A stretch of 64,000 nt of DNA from Kutzneria chonburiensis (GCF_028622115.1 NZ_CP097263.1:3906001-3970000), one strand, 5' to 3'. Shown: positions 36,979-45,855, counted from the first letter of the stretch. Notes: generated by a model not told the origin, from the sequence alone. Numbers and translations are program-made.

Positions 36979-37057
36979 GTAAACAGACTAGGGCCCCGGG
37001 TGTGGGGCCGCTGTCACGACATCTTCACAGCCACCCACCCCACCGCACCACTTTTTC

Positions 37058-37110
37058 GCCACATGCGCTTCCCATTTGCGCCCTGACGCCACATAGGAAG
37101 CGCATGTGAC
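37058..37110. repeat. 53-bp palindromic element
   Basis: Arms GCCACATGCGCTTCC (37058-37072) and GGAAGCGCATGTGAC (37096-37110, one mismatch). It is one of two copies placed in tandem in the gap between the divergent site-2 protease and RecB-like genes. Confidence 0.85.
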
Positions 37111-37137
37111 ATCACAGCCGCCGCTGGTGCTGGTGTT

Positions 37138-37190
37138 GCCACATGCGCTTCGTACTTGCGCTCCGGTGCCACATAGGAAGCGCATGTGGC
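37138..37190. repeat. 53-bp palindromic element, second tandem copy
   Basis: Arms GCCACATGCGCTTCG (37138-37152) and GGAAGCGCATGTGGC (37176-37190), 27 bases from the previous copy. Unlike the copies between convergent genes, this pair sits in a divergent promoter region, so a purely terminator role does not explain it. Confidence 0.85.
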
Positions 37191-37281
37191 GAAAAAAGGG
37201 GTGCGGCATTCGGGTGGGGTTCGCGCGCGCGAGGCATGGGGGCCGGCGGAACTGTCAGACCCGATGGGTAGCGTTTCGGGT

Positions 37282-38127
37282 ATGGAGAAGGTGGTGCGCA
37301 GGCCGGCGTTGTCCCCGTCGAGGGCCAGCGATTTCAAGCAGTGCCCGCTGCTCTACCGGTTCCGGGCGGTCGACCGATTGCCGGAGAAACCGACGAAGGC
37401 GCAGATCCGGGGCACCGTCGTGCACTCGGTGCTGGAGCGCCTTTTCGGGCTGCCGGCCGGCGAGCGCGTGCCCGACACGGCCAAGGACCTGCTCGGCCCG
37501 GCCTGGCGGGACCTGCTGGCCGAGCGGGCCGAGCTGGGCGACATGTTCGAGCAGGAGGAGGACCTGGCCGAGTGGCTGGCCTCGGCCGAGAAGATGCTGA
37601 CCGGCTACTTCGGCCTCGAGGACCCGCGCCGTCTCGAGCCCGAGGCGTGCGAGCTGCTGGTCGAGGCCGAGCTGCCTTCGGGCATGCTGCTGCGCGGCTA
37701 CATCGACCGTCTCGACGTGGCGCCGACCGGCGAGATCCGGGTCGTCGACTACAAGACGGGGGCCGCGCCGCGGGAGATCGGCGAGGCCAAGGCCATGTTC
37801 CAGATGAAGTTCTACGCCCTGGTGCTGTGGCGGCTGCGGGGCGTGGTGCCGCGGCAGCTGCTGCTGATGTACCTGTCGGACCGGCAGAACCTGGCCTACC
37901 AGCCGGACGAGGCCGAACTGCGGCGGTTCGAGCGCACCCTGGAGGCCATCTGGGACGCCATTCTCAAGGCCGGCAAGACCGGCGACTTCCGGCCCAATCG
38001 CAGCCGGCTGTGCGACTGGTGCGACCACAAGGCGCTGTGCCCGGAATTCGGCGGCACGCCGCCGCCCTACCCCGGCTGGCCCGAGCCCGACCCGGGGGTG
38101 GAGACCGCGCTGGACCGAGCGGACTAG
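37282..38127 (+). CDS. RecB-family PD-(D/E)XK exonuclease with iron-sulfur cysteines
   Basis: A 281-residue protein from ATG 37282 (ATG 37264 also possible). It has the nuclease motifs RGTVVHSVLERLF and the core IRVVDYKTG (catalytic Asp and Lys), plus the C-terminal cysteine set SRLCDWCDHKALCPEF together with FKQCPLLYRF near the N-terminus. These four cysteines normally hold a 4Fe-4S cluster as in the AddB/Cas4-type RecB family. It probably trims single-stranded DNA ends in repair. The gene is a conserved neighbour of trmI in actinobacteria. Confidence 0.9.
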   Translation: MEKVVRRPALSPSRASDFKQCPLLYRFRAVDRLPEKPTKAQIRGTVVHSVLERLFGLPAGERVPDTAKDLLGPAWRDLLAERAELGDMFEQEEDLAEWLASAEKMLTGYFGLEDPRRLEPEACELLVEAELPSGMLLRGYIDRLDVAPTGEIRVVDYKTGAAPREIGEAKAMFQMKFYALVLWRLRGVVPRQLLLMYLSDRQNLAYQPDEAELRRFERTLEAIWDAILKAGKTGDFRPNRSRLCDWCDHKALCPEFGGTPPPYPGWPEPDPGVETALDRAD

Positions 38128-38188
38128 GCTGTCGGTCACCCGACCCGCACGCCCGGTCACTCCAGGTGGCCTGGCGAAGGGAGTGCGC

Positions 38189-38551
38189 ATGTCCTCGGAG
38201 GACTTCGACCTGATCACGGTGCACACCGAGCCCGCAGGCGACGCCGTCGTCGTACGGGTCAGCGGCGAGCTCGACCTGTCGACCGCCGACGTGGCCGAGG
38301 CCGAGCTCGGGCAGGCCGTCGGCAGCGGGGCGCCGGCGGTGATCGTGGACCTCGACCGGGTCAGCTTCCTGGGCTCCACCGGCCTGCGTGTGCTGCTGAC
38401 GGCCCGTGACCGGGCCAACGACTCCGGGGTGGATCTCCGGCTGGTCGGCGACCATCGCGTGGTGCTGCGTCCGCTCCAGGTCAGCGGCCTGATGCCGGCG
38501 TTCCAGGTGCACGCCACCGTGCCGGACGCCATCGCGGCATTGACGGCTTAG
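38189..38551 (+). CDS. STAS-domain anti-sigma factor antagonist
   Basis: A 120-residue protein; ATG 38189 has GGAG six bases upstream. It is a single STAS domain with DAVVVRVSGELDLSTAD and the phosphorylatable serine in VSFLGSTGLRVLL. Unphosphorylated, such proteins bind an anti-sigma kinase and free an alternative sigma factor. Neither the kinase nor the sigma factor is in the window, so the regulon is unknown. The stop overlaps that of the convergent AEC gene in TTAG (38548-38551). Confidence 0.9.
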   Translation: MSSEDFDLITVHTEPAGDAVVVRVSGELDLSTADVAEAELGQAVGSGAPAVIVDLDRVSFLGSTGLRVLLTARDRANDSGVDLRLVGDHRVVLRPLQVSGLMPAFQVHATVPDAIAALTA

Positions 38552-39462
38552 GCGCGCAGCAGAGCCGTCACGCCGGACAGCGTGACCATGGACAGCACGG
38601 TGGACAGCAGGACGGCGTTGCGCGGCAGCCGGGTGTCCAGCGCGTACTGGTGGGCGTAGACGAACACGTTCTGGGCGGTCGGCAGGGCCGAACACAGCAC
38701 GACGGCGAGGAGCAGGTGGCCGTCCAGGCCGAGGGCTTCGCCGGCCAGGAACGCGATCAGCGGCTGGGCAATGGCCTTGAGCAGGACGATCACCCAGAGC
38801 TCGCGGCGGTCGCTCGGCTCACGCTGCCCACGGTCGTGCAGCGACATGCCCAGCACGAGGAGGGCCGTCGGCACTGCGGCGGCGCCGAGCTGGGTCAGCG
38901 GCCCGTTGACCAGGTCCGGCAGGTGCCAGCCGAGGGCACTGATCGTCACGCCCAGCGCGGACGCCGCGATGATCGGGTTCCTGACCGGCAGCGTGAGCAG
39001 GTCCCGCCAGCGGTGGCCGGACTTGGCGGCGACGTCCAGCTCGACCAGGGTGAGCACGATCGGCGTGATGACCAGGACCTGGAACAGCAGCACCGTGACG
39101 ATGAACGAGGCGTCGCCCAGCACCGAGATCGCCACCGGCACGCCCAGGTTGGCCGAGTTCACGTAGCAGGCGGCCATCGCGCCGATGGACCGGTCGGCCA
39201 GGCCCCGGCCGAACAGCCAGCGGCCGGCGGCGAGCGCGCCGACGCCCACGACCAGCGTGCCCAGTGCGAACACGATGATCGCCGGGGTCAGCAGCCGCGA
39301 CACCGGCGTCCGGCTCAGGGTGGTGAGCAGGACGGCCGGCATCGCCACGTGGAACACCAGCCGGCCCAGCACCAGCTCGGCGCGGTCGCCGAGCACGCCG
39401 GACCGGCCGACCAGGTAGCCGAGCACGGTCAGCGCCCAGATGGGCACGAACGCGGTCAGCAC
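38548..39462 (-). CDS. AEC family (auxin efflux carrier-like) transporter
   Basis: A 304-residue membrane protein from GTG 39462 with about ten helices in two halves. It has the AEC pattern WALTVLGYLVGRSGVLGD at the start, MPAVLLTTLSRTP in the unwound crossover helix region, and YVNSANLGVPVAISVLGD. Members export or take up small organic acids; the substrate is not evident. It ends at the shared stop with the STAS gene and lies eight bases from hisG on the same strand. M. tuberculosis also has a membrane protein gene next to hisG at this place. Confidence 0.87.
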   Translation of the reverse strand: MLTAFVPIWALTVLGYLVGRSGVLGDRAELVLGRLVFHVAMPAVLLTTLSRTPVSRLLTPAIIVFALGTLVVGVGALAAGRWLFGRGLADRSIGAMAACYVNSANLGVPVAISVLGDASFIVTVLLFQVLVITPIVLTLVELDVAAKSGHRWRDLLTLPVRNPIIAASALGVTISALGWHLPDLVNGPLTQLGAAAVPTALLVLGMSLHDRGQREPSDRRELWVIVLLKAIAQPLIAFLAGEALGLDGHLLLAVVLCSALPTAQNVFVYAHQYALDTRLPRNAVLLSTVLSMVTLSGVTALLRA

Positions 39463-39469
39463 CCGGACA

Positions 39470-40315
39470 TCAGAGCCGGCAGGAGCGGATGTCCGAGGCC
39501 AGGATGGCCTTGGCGCCCAACGCCGACAGCTCGTCCATGATGTTGTTGGCTTCCTTGCGGGACACCATCGCCCGCACCGCGGCCCAGTTCTCGTCGGCCA
39601 GCGGGGCGACCGTCGGCGACTCCAGGCCCGGCGTGGTCTTCAGCGCCTGGTCCAGCAGGGCCTTCGGGCAGTCGTAGTCCAGCATCAGGTACTGCTGGGC
39701 CAGCACCACGCCACGCAGCCGGGCGGTCAGCTGGGCCTTGGCCGGCGTGAGCTCCGAGCCCTCGCGCTGCACCAGGATCGCCTCGGACTTGCAGATCACG
39801 TCGCCGAAGGCCACCAGGTTGTGCTGGCGCAGCGTGCGGCCCGAGCCGACGACGTCGGCGATGACGTCGGCCACGCCGAGCTGCACCGAGATCTCCACCG
39901 CGCCGTCGAGCCGGATCACGTCCGCCTCGATGCCGCGCTTGCTCAGGTCGTCGACCACCAGCCGCGGGTAGGCCGTGGCCAGCCGCATGCCCTGAAGGTC
40001 CTCGACCTTCCAGTCGCGGCCGGCCGGGCCGGCGTAGCGGAAGTTCGAGCCGCCGAAGCCCAGCTCCAGCGTCGGCTCCACGCCCGCGCCCGAGTCACGG
40101 GCCAGGTCGAGGCCGGTGATGCCCAGGTCGAGCTGGCCGGACCCGACGTAGATGGCGATGTCCTTGGGCCGCAGGAAGAAGAACTCGACGTCGTTGGCCA
40201 CGTCGAGCACCGTGAGGTCGCGGGACTCATGGCGTCCCCGGTAGCCCGCCTCGGCCAGCATCTCGGCGGACTTCTCGGCAAGGGCGCCCTTGTTGGGCAC
40301 CGCGACGCGCAGCAT
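39470..40315 (-). CDS. hisG: ATP phosphoribosyltransferase HisG (long form)
   Basis: A 281-residue protein. It catalyses the first step of histidine synthesis, joining ATP and PRPP. The start ATG 40315 ([20 protein letters not shown]) fits the family and has GGGAG seven bases upstream; ATG 40339, which overlaps the hisE stop, would add eight residues. Signatures are [19 protein letters not shown] and [15 protein letters not shown], with the PRPP loop in [14 protein letters not shown]. The C-terminal regulatory domain for histidine feedback ([18 protein letters not shown]) is present, so this is the long, self-sufficient form that does not need HisZ. Confidence 0.97.
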   Translation of the reverse strand: MLRVAVPNKGALAEKSAEMLAEAGYRGRHESRDLTVLDVANDVEFFFLRPKDIAIYVGSGQLDLGITGLDLARDSGAGVEPTLELGFGGSNFRYAGPAGRDWKVEDLQGMRLATAYPRLVVDDLSKRGIEADVIRLDGAVEISVQLGVADVIADVVGSGRTLRQHNLVAFGDVICKSEAILVQREGSELTPAKAQLTARLRGVVLAQQYLMLDYDCPKALLDQALKTTPGLESPTVAPLADENWAAVRAMVSRKEANNIMDELSALGAKAILASDIRSCRL

Positions 40316-40335
40316 CTGCTTACTCCCGGTGTCGC

Positions 40336-40599
40336 TCATAGGTGACGGTAGACGTCGTCGAGGGTCAGGTCGCGGCCCAGCATCAACACCTGGACGCGGT
40401 AGAGCAACTGGGATATCTCCTCGGCCAGCCGCTCGTCGGACTCATGCTCGGCCGCGATCCACACCTCGCCGGCCTCCTCCAGGACCTTCTTGCCCTGGGC
40501 ATGGACGCCGTCGTCCAGCGCCGCCACCGTGCCCGACCCGGCGGGCCGCGCCTTCTTGCGGTCGGTCAGCTCCGCGAACAGCTCGTCGAACGTCTTCAC
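40336..40599 (-). CDS. hisE: Phosphoribosyl-ATP pyrophosphatase HisE
   Basis: An 87-residue all-alpha enzyme from GTG 40599 ([16 protein letters not shown]), with GGAGG upstream. It hydrolyses PR-ATP, the product of HisG, to PR-AMP in step two of histidine synthesis. The metal-binding acidic helices are [20 protein letters not shown] and [15 protein letters not shown]. It is directly upstream of hisG on the same strand, so the first two pathway steps are co-expressed. The remaining his genes are not in the window. Confidence 0.95.
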   Translation of the reverse strand: MKTFDELFAELTDRKKARPAGSGTVAALDDGVHAQGKKVLEEAGEVWIAAEHESDERLAEEISQLLYRVQVLMLGRDLTLDDVYRHL

Positions 40600-40635
40600 G
40601 GGAGCTGATCCTCCCATCCCCCGTTCGGCCGTTGC

Positions 40636-40881
40636 CTACTTGGGGGTGGGCTGTGGCTGAATCGCGCCGACCAGGCTCGGACTGCCGGGTTTGCCCACCG
40701 GGACGGAGCCGACCGAGGTCAGCACGGACAGCAGCGCCGCCATGCCGGCGGTGGACAGCGACGTGGTCCAGTCGGCGTTCAGCAAACCGACGCTTCCCGC
40801 TCCCAGCACGGCAACCAGGGTTTGGCAGAACGTCTTCATCGCGCGTTCGAGCGCGCACTGCCAGAAGGTCAAAGTAAGCAT
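40636..40881 (-). CDS. Holin-like small membrane protein
   Basis: An 81-residue protein from ATG 40881, preceded by GGAGGGAG. The pattern FWQCALERAMKTFCQTLVAV followed by a second hydrophobic helix (TAGMAALLSVLTSVGSV) and the tail GKPGSPSLVG closely resembles the phage r1t-type holins. Holins form membrane holes that release endolysin. No endolysin, capsid or other phage gene is near, so it is either a domesticated orphan or a small membrane protein of other function. The good ribosome site argues that it is expressed. Confidence 0.72.
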   Translation of the reverse strand: MLTLTFWQCALERAMKTFCQTLVAVLGAGSVGLLNADWTTSLSTAGMAALLSVLTSVGSVPVGKPGSPSLVGAIQPQPTPK

Positions 40882-40999
40882 TTCGGTCTCCCTCCTCGAT
40901 GTGTTGAGGAGCCGTCACCCGACCGGCTGATACCGGCCGGTGTGAGCAAACCGACAGGCGGCGCGGAAGCACCCGAATGCCGTAGCTGTTGGCAAGGGT

Positions 41000-42070
41000 G
41001 TGGCCGTTGACGCGCAAGAGATCAGCGTGGTGGTGATCGGGGCCGGTCAGGCCGGGCTGTCGGCGAGCTACTTCCTGCGGCATTACGGCGTCTCTCACGT
41101 CGTGCTGGACGGGGCTCCTGAGGCTGGTGGGGCGTGGCAGCACCGTTGGCCGTCGCTGCGGCTGGGCAAGGTGCACGGCATCCACGACCTGCCGGACTTT
41201 CCGCTGGGCAAGCCGGACTCTGAACGGCCGGCGTCCGAGGTCGTGTCGGAGTACTTCGCGGCGTTCGAGAGCGCTCATTCGCTGCCGGTGATTCGACCGG
41301 TTCGGGTGACGGCCGTGCGGGAGAACGGGGACGGGCGGCTGCTGGTCGTGACCGATCGGGGTCCTTGGGTGGCGCGGGCCGTGGTCAACGCGACCGGGAC
41401 CTGGGAGCGGCCGTTCTGGCCGCACTATCCAGGACAGGCGTCTTTTCTGGGCCGGCAGCTGCACACCGCCGGCTACAACGGGCCCGAGGAGATGGCCGGC
41501 AAGCGCGTCGTCGTGGTCGGCGGCGGGGCTTCGGCAACCCAGGCGCTGGCCGAGATCTCCCTGGTCGCGGCCACGACCACGTGGGTCACTCGGCGTCCGC
41601 CGGTGTGGCGTGAGGGGCCGTTCAAGGAGCAGGACGGCCGTGCCGCCGTCGCCCTGGTCGATGAGCGGGTGCGGGCGGGGCTGCCGCCGATCAGCGTGGT
41701 CGGCGTGACCGGGCTGGGCATCACTCCCGACGTCGCCGACGCGCGGGCCCGTGGCGTCATGGAGCGGCTGCCCATGTTCTCCCGCGTGGTTCCCGATGGC
41801 GTGGAGTGGGCCGACGGCCGGCACGTCGAGGCCGACGTCATCCTCTGGGCCACCGGTTTCCGTGCCGCCCTCGACCACCTCGCGCCGCTGCGTCTTCGTG
41901 CCCCCGGCGGCGGGATTCTCATGGACGGGACCCGCGTTGTCGTCGATCCCCGGGTTCACCTGGTCGGGTACGGGCCGTCGGCTAGTACCGTTGGCGCGAC
42001 GAGGGCAGGACGTGCGGCGGCCCGGGAGGTCCGGGACCTGTTGAGGAAGCAGGCTGTGAGCGCCGCCTGA
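41000..42070 (+). CDS. Flavin-containing monooxygenase-like NAD(P)/FAD oxidoreductase
   Basis: A 356-residue protein from GTG 41000. FAD site VVVIGAGQAGLSASYFLRHY, a GGAWQHRWPSLRLGKVHGIH segment typical of the CzcO/YhdQ-like flavoprotein monooxygenases, NADP site RVVVVGGGASATQALAEIS, and a late ATGFRAALDHL motif. It may oxidise small substrates or be involved in metal or sulfur stress; no partner is seen. It ends 13 bases before the TTG start of the patatin gene, suggesting a two-gene operon. Confidence 0.85.
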   Translation: MAVDAQEISVVVIGAGQAGLSASYFLRHYGVSHVVLDGAPEAGGAWQHRWPSLRLGKVHGIHDLPDFPLGKPDSERPASEVVSEYFAAFESAHSLPVIRPVRVTAVRENGDGRLLVVTDRGPWVARAVVNATGTWERPFWPHYPGQASFLGRQLHTAGYNGPEEMAGKRVVVVGGGASATQALAEISLVAATTTWVTRRPPVWREGPFKEQDGRAAVALVDERVRAGLPPISVVGVTGLGITPDVADARARGVMERLPMFSRVVPDGVEWADGRHVEADVILWATGFRAALDHLAPLRLRAPGGGILMDGTRVVVDPRVHLVGYGPSASTVGATRAGRAAAREVRDLLRKQAVSAA

Positions 42071-42083
42071 GAGGTGGGGCGCG

Positions 42084-43004
42084 TTGGACTTCGTGCACGG
42101 CGACCGGGACGTACTGGACGTGTTGCGCACTCGGCGGGCCGCCGGCAGCAGGCCTGGGCAGCGTGACGACGGGCTTCGGGTGGCCCTTGTCGTCGAGGGC
42201 GGCGGCATGCGCGGCGTCTACGCCGGCGGCATGGTCTCCGCTCTGGAGTCCCTGGGCCTCCGCAATGCCTTCGACGACGTCTACGGCACCTCCGCTGGCG
42301 CCTTCTCCGCCGTGGCCCTGGCCGTCGGCAAGGGCTCCAAGGCCGGCGCCGTGTACTACGAGGACCTCGCGTCCCGTGACTTCATCAACTACCGCCGTGC
42401 TTTGACCGGCCGCGGTCCGTTGATCAGCCTCGACTACCTCGTCGAGCACGTGTTGGAGAAGTCCAAGCCCCTCGACTACTCCCTGTTGGCGTCGTCCGAC
42501 ATCCCCGTCCGCACCGTCGCCACCCGCCTGGACACCGGCGTCGCCGAGGAGCTCACCGGCCTGTCCTCCGCCGACGACTGGCGCGCTGCCCTCTGCGCCA
42601 CCTCTTGCGTCCCTTTCCTCTGCGGTCCCGCCATTTCCTTGCAGGGCGCCCAGTGGATCGACGGCTCCGTCGCCGAGCCCATCGCCATCGAACGGGCCAT
42701 CGAGAGCTCCGCCACCCACGTCCTCGTGCTGCTTTCCCGTGCCCCCACCGAGAAGTCCCCCAAGGGCGGCGAGCACCCCCTCATGTCCGTCGTCGCCCGC
42801 GGCCTCGATCCCGTAGTCGCCGAGGCTTTGCGCCGCCGGGCCCAGAAGCACGCCACCGCCATGCAGCTGTTGACCGGCAAGGGTTTGTTGGCCTTGCGCC
42901 CCACCGTCGACTGCGGCATCAACGGTCTCACCACCAACATCCCCCGCCTCCGCCGCGCCGAGGAAACCGGGGCCGCCGCCGTCCACGCCGTATTCGCCGC
43001 TTAG
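42084..43004 (+). CDS. Patatin-like phospholipase
   Basis: A 306-residue protein from TTG 42084, supported by GAGAGGTGGGG just upstream. The oxyanion loop VEGGGMRGVYAGG, nucleophile motif YGTSAGAF (G-x-S-x-G) and catalytic aspartate in WIDGSVAEP form the patatin Ser-Asp dyad. The length and lack of a signal peptide suggest a cytosolic or membrane-associated lipid acyl hydrolase of the YjjU/RssA type. It probably shares a transcript with the flavoprotein gene upstream and is followed by a hairpin. Confidence 0.9.
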   Translation: MDFVHGDRDVLDVLRTRRAAGSRPGQRDDGLRVALVVEGGGMRGVYAGGMVSALESLGLRNAFDDVYGTSAGAFSAVALAVGKGSKAGAVYYEDLASRDFINYRRALTGRGPLISLDYLVEHVLEKSKPLDYSLLASSDIPVRTVATRLDTGVAEELTGLSSADDWRAALCATSCVPFLCGPAISLQGAQWIDGSVAEPIAIERAIESSATHVLVLLSRAPTEKSPKGGEHPLMSVVARGLDPVVAEALRRRAQKHATAMQLLTGKGLLALRPTVDCGINGLTTNIPRLRRAEETGAAAVHAVFAA

Positions 43005-43022
43005 GCCTCGGCTTTGACGTAT

Positions 43023-43056
43023 GGGCCGGGTGTGGCTTTTGTGCCCCACCCGCCCC
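43023..43056. terminator. Hairpin between patatin gene and convergent unknown gene
   Basis: Arms at 43023-43036 (GGGCCGGGTGTGGC) and 43043-43056 pair at 12 of 14 positions. It sits between two convergent stop codons (43004 and 43058). Confidence 0.55.
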
Positions 43057-43057
43057 C

Positions 43058-44184
43058 TTAGCCCGTATCACCGTTCGGCGGTAACCCCAGAGCCCTTCGC
43101 AGCCGGCCAACACGGCGACCGGAGGCGTTCCGACCAAAGGTGTAGAGAAACGGCCACTGCATGCCGGTGTAGTCCGCGGCGACGAATCCCAGGCGCTTCA
43201 GCAAGCCCCTGCCGACCGGCAGCGCACCCAGCAGTACACCGGCAATGGACAGCACGGTCGGACCGTCGAAGGCGAGACCGGCGAGACCGGTGGACAAACC
43301 GAGCGAAAACTCGGTTGCCGGCTCTTTTTCGCCAGCCAGGACCGCAGTGTGTTGCTCAGGCGGGCATCGTCGAGGTCTCGGGCCAACTCGCGGTACAGCT
43401 TGCCTTCGATCGAAGACGGATCCTCCACCGCGGCACATTCACAGATCCTGGCGTACCAGTTGGCCAACTGTGCGTGGCCTTCGGAGCCGACGAACCGACG
43501 GAGGTCGGACACGTCACCGACAAGATCGAGCGTGCGCAGCAGGTCGAGAAGTTCATCGGCGAGCCGCGCATAGTCCTGATGGGCCGACCGCCGCCGCCGC
43601 GTTGCCGGGAGCGCATCGCCGGAACTGTCGAACTCGGCGATCCACCGCAGGAACTTGCTGTCCTGGTTGGCCAGGAAGAACGGCGCGGTGGCGCCGGAGG
43701 CAGCAATGGCATCGCCATGGTTGTACGCCTGGCGCAGCACCTGAACGGCCGCCCCACGAGGATCGGACGAATAGCGGTGAGCGGTTTCCAACACACCGGC
43801 GGGAAGGTCGTCGGCACCACGGTGAACCACCCGCTCGACGGCCCTGAGCACCGACGGATTCTCGACGACGTACTGTTCGGCCCACTCCTTGCCGGCCTCC
43901 GCCGGTGCGATGATCACCCGACGCTGCGGCATCGGCTTGGTCGCGTCCTCCTCCGCGATACGCCGGATCTCGTCGTCGACGAGGGGAATCCAGGGCGCGC
44001 CCTCGGCCCACGGGTGACTGTCACGGAACCGTCGCGATATCAGCCAGTTCTCCCGGGCGATCACCCGAACATGCCCGGCGGTCACGTAGTCGACGTACTC
44101 CCGCTCGCCGACCTTGCAACCGTCGGACGACAGCAGGGTGCTCGACGGCGCCCACAGCACGAGGGCGGTGCTGGCCGCGATCAT
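43058..44184 (-). CDS. Unknown protein with hydrophobic C-terminus (apparent frameshift)
   Basis: I do not recognise the family. The N-terminal 285 residues are soluble, mostly helical (REYVDYVTAGHVRVIAREN, YARLADELLDLLRTLDLVGD). The frame breaks at a run of five T on the plus strand (43325-43329); adding one base continues WLAKKEPATEFSLGLSTGLA into a hydrophobic C-terminus (VLSIAGVLLGALPVGRGLL) and a basic tail ending at 43058. The total is one base short of a multiple of three. The protein-like frame also continues 25 codons upstream of ATG 44184 to an ATA at 44257-44259 that overlaps the cupin stop, so the true start may be there. The gene is probably co-transcribed with the cupin gene. 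Confidence 0.55.
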
Positions 44185-44255
44185 CCGGTGCAGATTCCGA
44201 TAGCCGTCGGCGCCGTATTCGCTGATGTGGCAGAACGTTCGAAATTCGGAGGCGC

Positions 44256-44660
44256 TTATGACGAACCGACCAGCTTGCGGGGCGATGTCTCGCCGGGTTC
44301 GTACGGGCGATCGCTGACCGCGACGATCCAGAGATCGGCGTTGCCCTCATTGCGTATCGCGTGCGCCCACAACGGCGGTATCTCGACGAGCACCGCGCCG
44401 TCGCCGGCGAACGTACGGTGCTTCGCTTCGGTGCCTGAGCCCGTGTCCCAGTGCAGCGACCAGTGGTCCGTGGCAACCACGGCGATCGCCTCACGCTTGC
44501 CGATGTGGAAGTGGTTGCCACGGATCGCGCCCGTTCGGATGGAGGCGAAGTGGAGATCCTGCACGGGTTGGACCCACGCAAGACAGCTGGTCAGCACCGA
44601 CACGCTCAGACCGCGTTCGTCGGATACCGCTGGCAGAACGGTGATCCGCAATTCGTCCAC
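44256..44660 (-). CDS. Cupin protein, WxcM/FdtA-like
   Basis: A 134-residue single-domain cupin. SDERGLSVSVL followed by IRTGAIRGNHFHIGKREAIA gives the metal-binding-type first cupin motif (RGNHFH), and the second half shows LVEIPPLWAHAIRNEG. This resembles the small sugar ketoisomerase/dTDP-sugar epimerase-like cupins used in deoxysugar metabolism, though other members only bind ligands. No sugar-nucleotide genes are close, so function remains open. Its TAA stop lies inside the apparent 5' end of the following unknown gene. Confidence 0.75.
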   Translation of the reverse strand: MDELRITVLPAVSDERGLSVSVLTSCLAWVQPVQDLHFASIRTGAIRGNHFHIGKREAIAVVATDHWSLHWDTGSGTEAKHRTFAGDGAVLVEIPPLWAHAIRNEGNADLWIVAVSDRPYEPGETSPRKLVGSS

Positions 44661-44837
44661 CGTCCGGCTCCCTCCGTCATACCGACAGGCCCGCCGAAGG
44701 CATCGCGTCTTCCGGTGTGCCGTTACGCCGGCCAGATCGGTACGGGCCCGGCACGTGCCATCGATTGATGCCCGAGCCCACGGCGTGCTCGTCGATGGTG
44801 GCTGGCCACTTCACTGGCCGCTGACCGAAGCCGTCGC

Positions 44838-45812
44838 TCACGGGGTCAGGACGATGCGGCCGTTGACTTCGTGCCGTTCCAGGCGCTCGTGGGCGGTCGC
44901 GGCGTCGGCGAAGGGAAGTACCTCGATCTTGGTGTCGGCGAGGCCGGCGGTAACCGTGGTCAGGGCGGCCTCGGCGGCGGGGCGGATGGTCTCGGGGTGC
45001 GACGGCAGGTAGGCGCCGGCGCTGAATCCGGTGACGGAGACGGTGCCGTACCAGATCCCGTTGCTGTCGATCCGATGGTCCCAGTCGCCGCTGGCGTTGC
45101 CGACCAACAACAGACGGCCGAGGGGTGCGAGCAGGGCGAGGCTCTGGGTGCGGACGGTGCCGCCGACGGGGTCGACGATGACGTCGAACTTCTCGCCGGC
45201 GAGGGCGTCGGGGAGTTGGGCGGAGTCGACAAGGGTGTCGTACGGCAGCGCGGTGGTGGCGCCGAATTTCTCGGTGCGGACGGTGCCGACCACTCGGGAG
45301 GCACCGAGGTGCCGCGCCATGCCGGGGAACGCTGACGCGAAACCGCCGAGTGCGCCGTGGATCAAGACGCTTTCGCCGGTGGACATGCGGGCGGCGCGGG
45401 TCAGGGCGACGTGGGCCATGATCGCGTTGGGGACGACGGCGACGGCCAGGCCGGGATCGATGTCATAGCCCGCGGTGGACACCACGTAGGCCTGGTCCCG
45501 GACGTACACCGATGCGTACCCGCCGGAACCACTGCCGGACAGGGCCACGACTGGCTCGCCGATGGCGAAGCCGGTGACTCCGTCGCCGAGCGCTCGTACC
45601 GTGCCGGCGACTTCGAGGCCGGGAACGTACGGCGGCTGCGGCAGCCCTTCGCGGTGCTTGTACACCCCCTGCCGCAGGTAGACGTCGACGAGCCCGACGG
45701 CCGCATGGGTGACGTCGATCGCGACCTGGCCCGGGCCCGGTGTCGGATCCGGCAGCTCGGCGACGGCGAGCACGGACGGATCGCCGAACCTGGTGACCTG
45801 CACGGCTTTCAT
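44838..45812 (-). CDS. Zinc-independent MDR (quinone oxidoreductase-like) dehydrogenase
   Basis: A 324-residue medium-chain reductase with AGGAGGG seven bases before ATG 45812. GroES-like N-domain (MKAVQVTRFGDPSVL, VPGLEVAGTVRALG) and Rossmann domain (ESVLIHGALGGFASAFPGMA, DVIVDPVGG). It lacks the cysteine-rich zinc loop, so it fits the quinone oxidoreductase/enoyl-reductase subgroup using NADPH. It is divergent from a TetR gene across 101 bases holding two matching palindromes, and is presumably repressed by that TetR until a reactive small molecule is sensed. Confidence 0.9.
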   Translation of the reverse strand: MKAVQVTRFGDPSVLAVAELPDPTPGPGQVAIDVTHAAVGLVDVYLRQGVYKHREGLPQPPYVPGLEVAGTVRALGDGVTGFAIGEPVVALSGSGSGGYASVYVRDQAYVVSTAGYDIDPGLAVAVVPNAIMAHVALTRAARMSTGESVLIHGALGGFASAFPGMARHLGASRVVGTVRTEKFGATTALPYDTLVDSAQLPDALAGEKFDVIVDPVGGTVRTQSLALLAPLGRLLLVGNASGDWDHRIDSNGIWYGTVSVTGFSAGAYLPSHPETIRPAAEAALTTVTAGLADTKIEVLPFADAATAHERLERHEVNGRIVLTP

Positions 45813-45832
45813 GACGGTTCCCTCCTGATCAG

Positions 45833-45855
45833 ATAACGCATGTCGATTGCGTTAT
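45833..45855. promoter_or_regulatory. TetR operator 1 (proximal to the MDR gene)
   Basis: Inverted repeat ATAACGCA (45833-45840) / TGCGTTAT (45848-45855) with a 7-base spacer, 20 bases upstream of the MDR start. It matches operator 2 in both arms and spacer length, which supports binding by the same dimeric regulator. Confidence 0.75.

Noticed and set aside
37058-37190. A CRISPR array or phage attachment site made of the tandem palindromes.
   Set aside because: There are only two units 27 bases apart, the units are themselves palindromic and of a dispersed family, and no cas gene or integrase is nearby.
40636-40881. A prophage remnant around the holin-like gene.
   Set aside because: The flanking genes are hisE and a flavoprotein, with no other phage gene or repeat borders.
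44661-44837. A possible gene between the cupin and MDR genes.
   Set aside because: About 177 bases with no start and stop pair giving a protein-like product; treated as non-coding.
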